DNA from: Planctomycetota bacterium
GTDB taxonomy: Bacteria; Planctomycetota; Phycisphaerae; WQYP01
Assembly: GCA_021798635.1 (NCBI GenBank)
Contig: JAJZGH010000107.1
Location: 1 to 15,254 of the forward strand
Reading direction: 5' to 3'
Length of the DNA stretch: 15,254 nucleotides
The notes beneath the pieces were generated by a model. That model was not told the DNA's origin. It saw only the letters and a program-made list of their open reading frames with translations, and did not search any database. Shown piece by piece: positions 15,043 to 15,254 of this stretch; within the stretch, counting starts at the first letter, position 1; each line of letters opens with the position of its first letter. A program made the position numbers and the translations under genes.

Positions 15043-15201
15043 GCAGGAGGCAGAGGCCAATACTGGCGGATAATACGATTGAACCATCACCAGAAGCCTG
15101 CCCGAGTAATCGCCGAGTTGCGATGGATCTGGCTGGGTGACAGGTTACGGGTTACAGGGGACAGTTGAATAATGAGGAGAAACAGGGGAAAATTACCACA
15201 G

Positions 15202-15229
15202 TTGGAACGGAGATAAGGGAGGGTATAAT
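15202..15229 (+). promoter_or_regulatory. Plus-strand promoter reading out of the window
   Basis: TTGGAA (15202-15207) and a perfect TATAAT (15224-15229) are separated by 16 bases. It points away from the exporter, toward a gene beyond the window end, so the exporter operon and that gene are divergently transcribed. Confidence 0.5.
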
Positions 15230-15254
15230 GTGGGACCGTTGGTCAACTTCAATA

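Noticed and set aside
14980..15090. 37-residue N-terminal extension of the ABC exporter
   Set aside because: The region holds the -35/-10 pair (15014-15042) and a ribosome-binding site for the ATG at 14979; the shorter protein starts like other MsbA-type exporters, just before helix 1.
1..15254. CRISPR arrays, tRNA or rRNA genes, insertion-sequence transposases
   Set aside because: No regularly spaced repeat, cloverleaf-like sequence, rRNA-like stretch or transposase domain was seen on either strand.

Overview
This 15.25 kb bacterial window is dominated by surface-glycan genes. The likely source is Planctomycetota (Phycisphaerae-like), with Verrucomicrobiota as the alternative. I infer this from four things: a PEP-CTERM (exosortase-sorted) secreted protein, WbsX-type giant glycosyltransferases, ABC exporters with odd insertions, and a dense field of toxin-antitoxin and DUF4143 ATPase genes and remnants in a moderately GC-rich background. 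No rRNA or tRNA is present, so the phylum is a guess.

Layout. (1) 148-4890, plus strand: one 1580-residue protein fusing a sulfotransferase, a coiled coil, a WbsX glycosyltransferase domain, a GT4 domain and a GT2 domain. (2) 5001-7641: an accessory patch with a lone MNT nucleotidyltransferase (plus strand), an intact ribbon-helix-helix antitoxin followed by a VapC toxin cut off after about 15 recognisable residues (minus strand), an intact DUF4143 ATPase (minus strand) and pieces of two further DUF4143 ATPases on its two sides. (3) 7927-8721, plus strand: a secreted PEP-CTERM protein of unknown function. (4) 8722-9261: a 540-base stretch with no convincing gene, containing a strong GC hairpin. 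(5) 9262-14979, minus strand: a probable two-gene operon, an MsbA-type ABC exporter followed 90 bases later by a 1147-residue methyltransferase, coiled-coil, GT4-like and GT2 fusion. (6) 14980-15254: a divergent promoter region, with one promoter for the exporter and one reading right out of the window.

How the genes may work together (inference). The two giant proteins share one plan: a group-transfer enzyme that could cap or decorate a glycan (sulfotransferase or methyltransferase), a long coiled coil, a basic linker, a GT-B glycosyltransferase and a C-terminal GT2 glycosyltransferase. This resembles, on single polypeptides, the WbdD/WbdA logic in which a capping methyltransferase is held by a coiled-coil ruler next to a polymerase. 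The ABC exporter could flip the lipid-linked product. The exporter carries a PDZ-like domain in its first extracytoplasmic loop, which is unusual. The PEP-CTERM protein fits an exopolysaccharide-linked surface system.

Most notable points: the parallel architecture of the two giant enzymes; the PDZ-like insertion in the exporter; a ribosome-binding site and ATG exactly at the seam of the first fusion; a probable leaderless promoter for the DUF4143 ATPase; and the decayed toxin and ATPase pieces around it.
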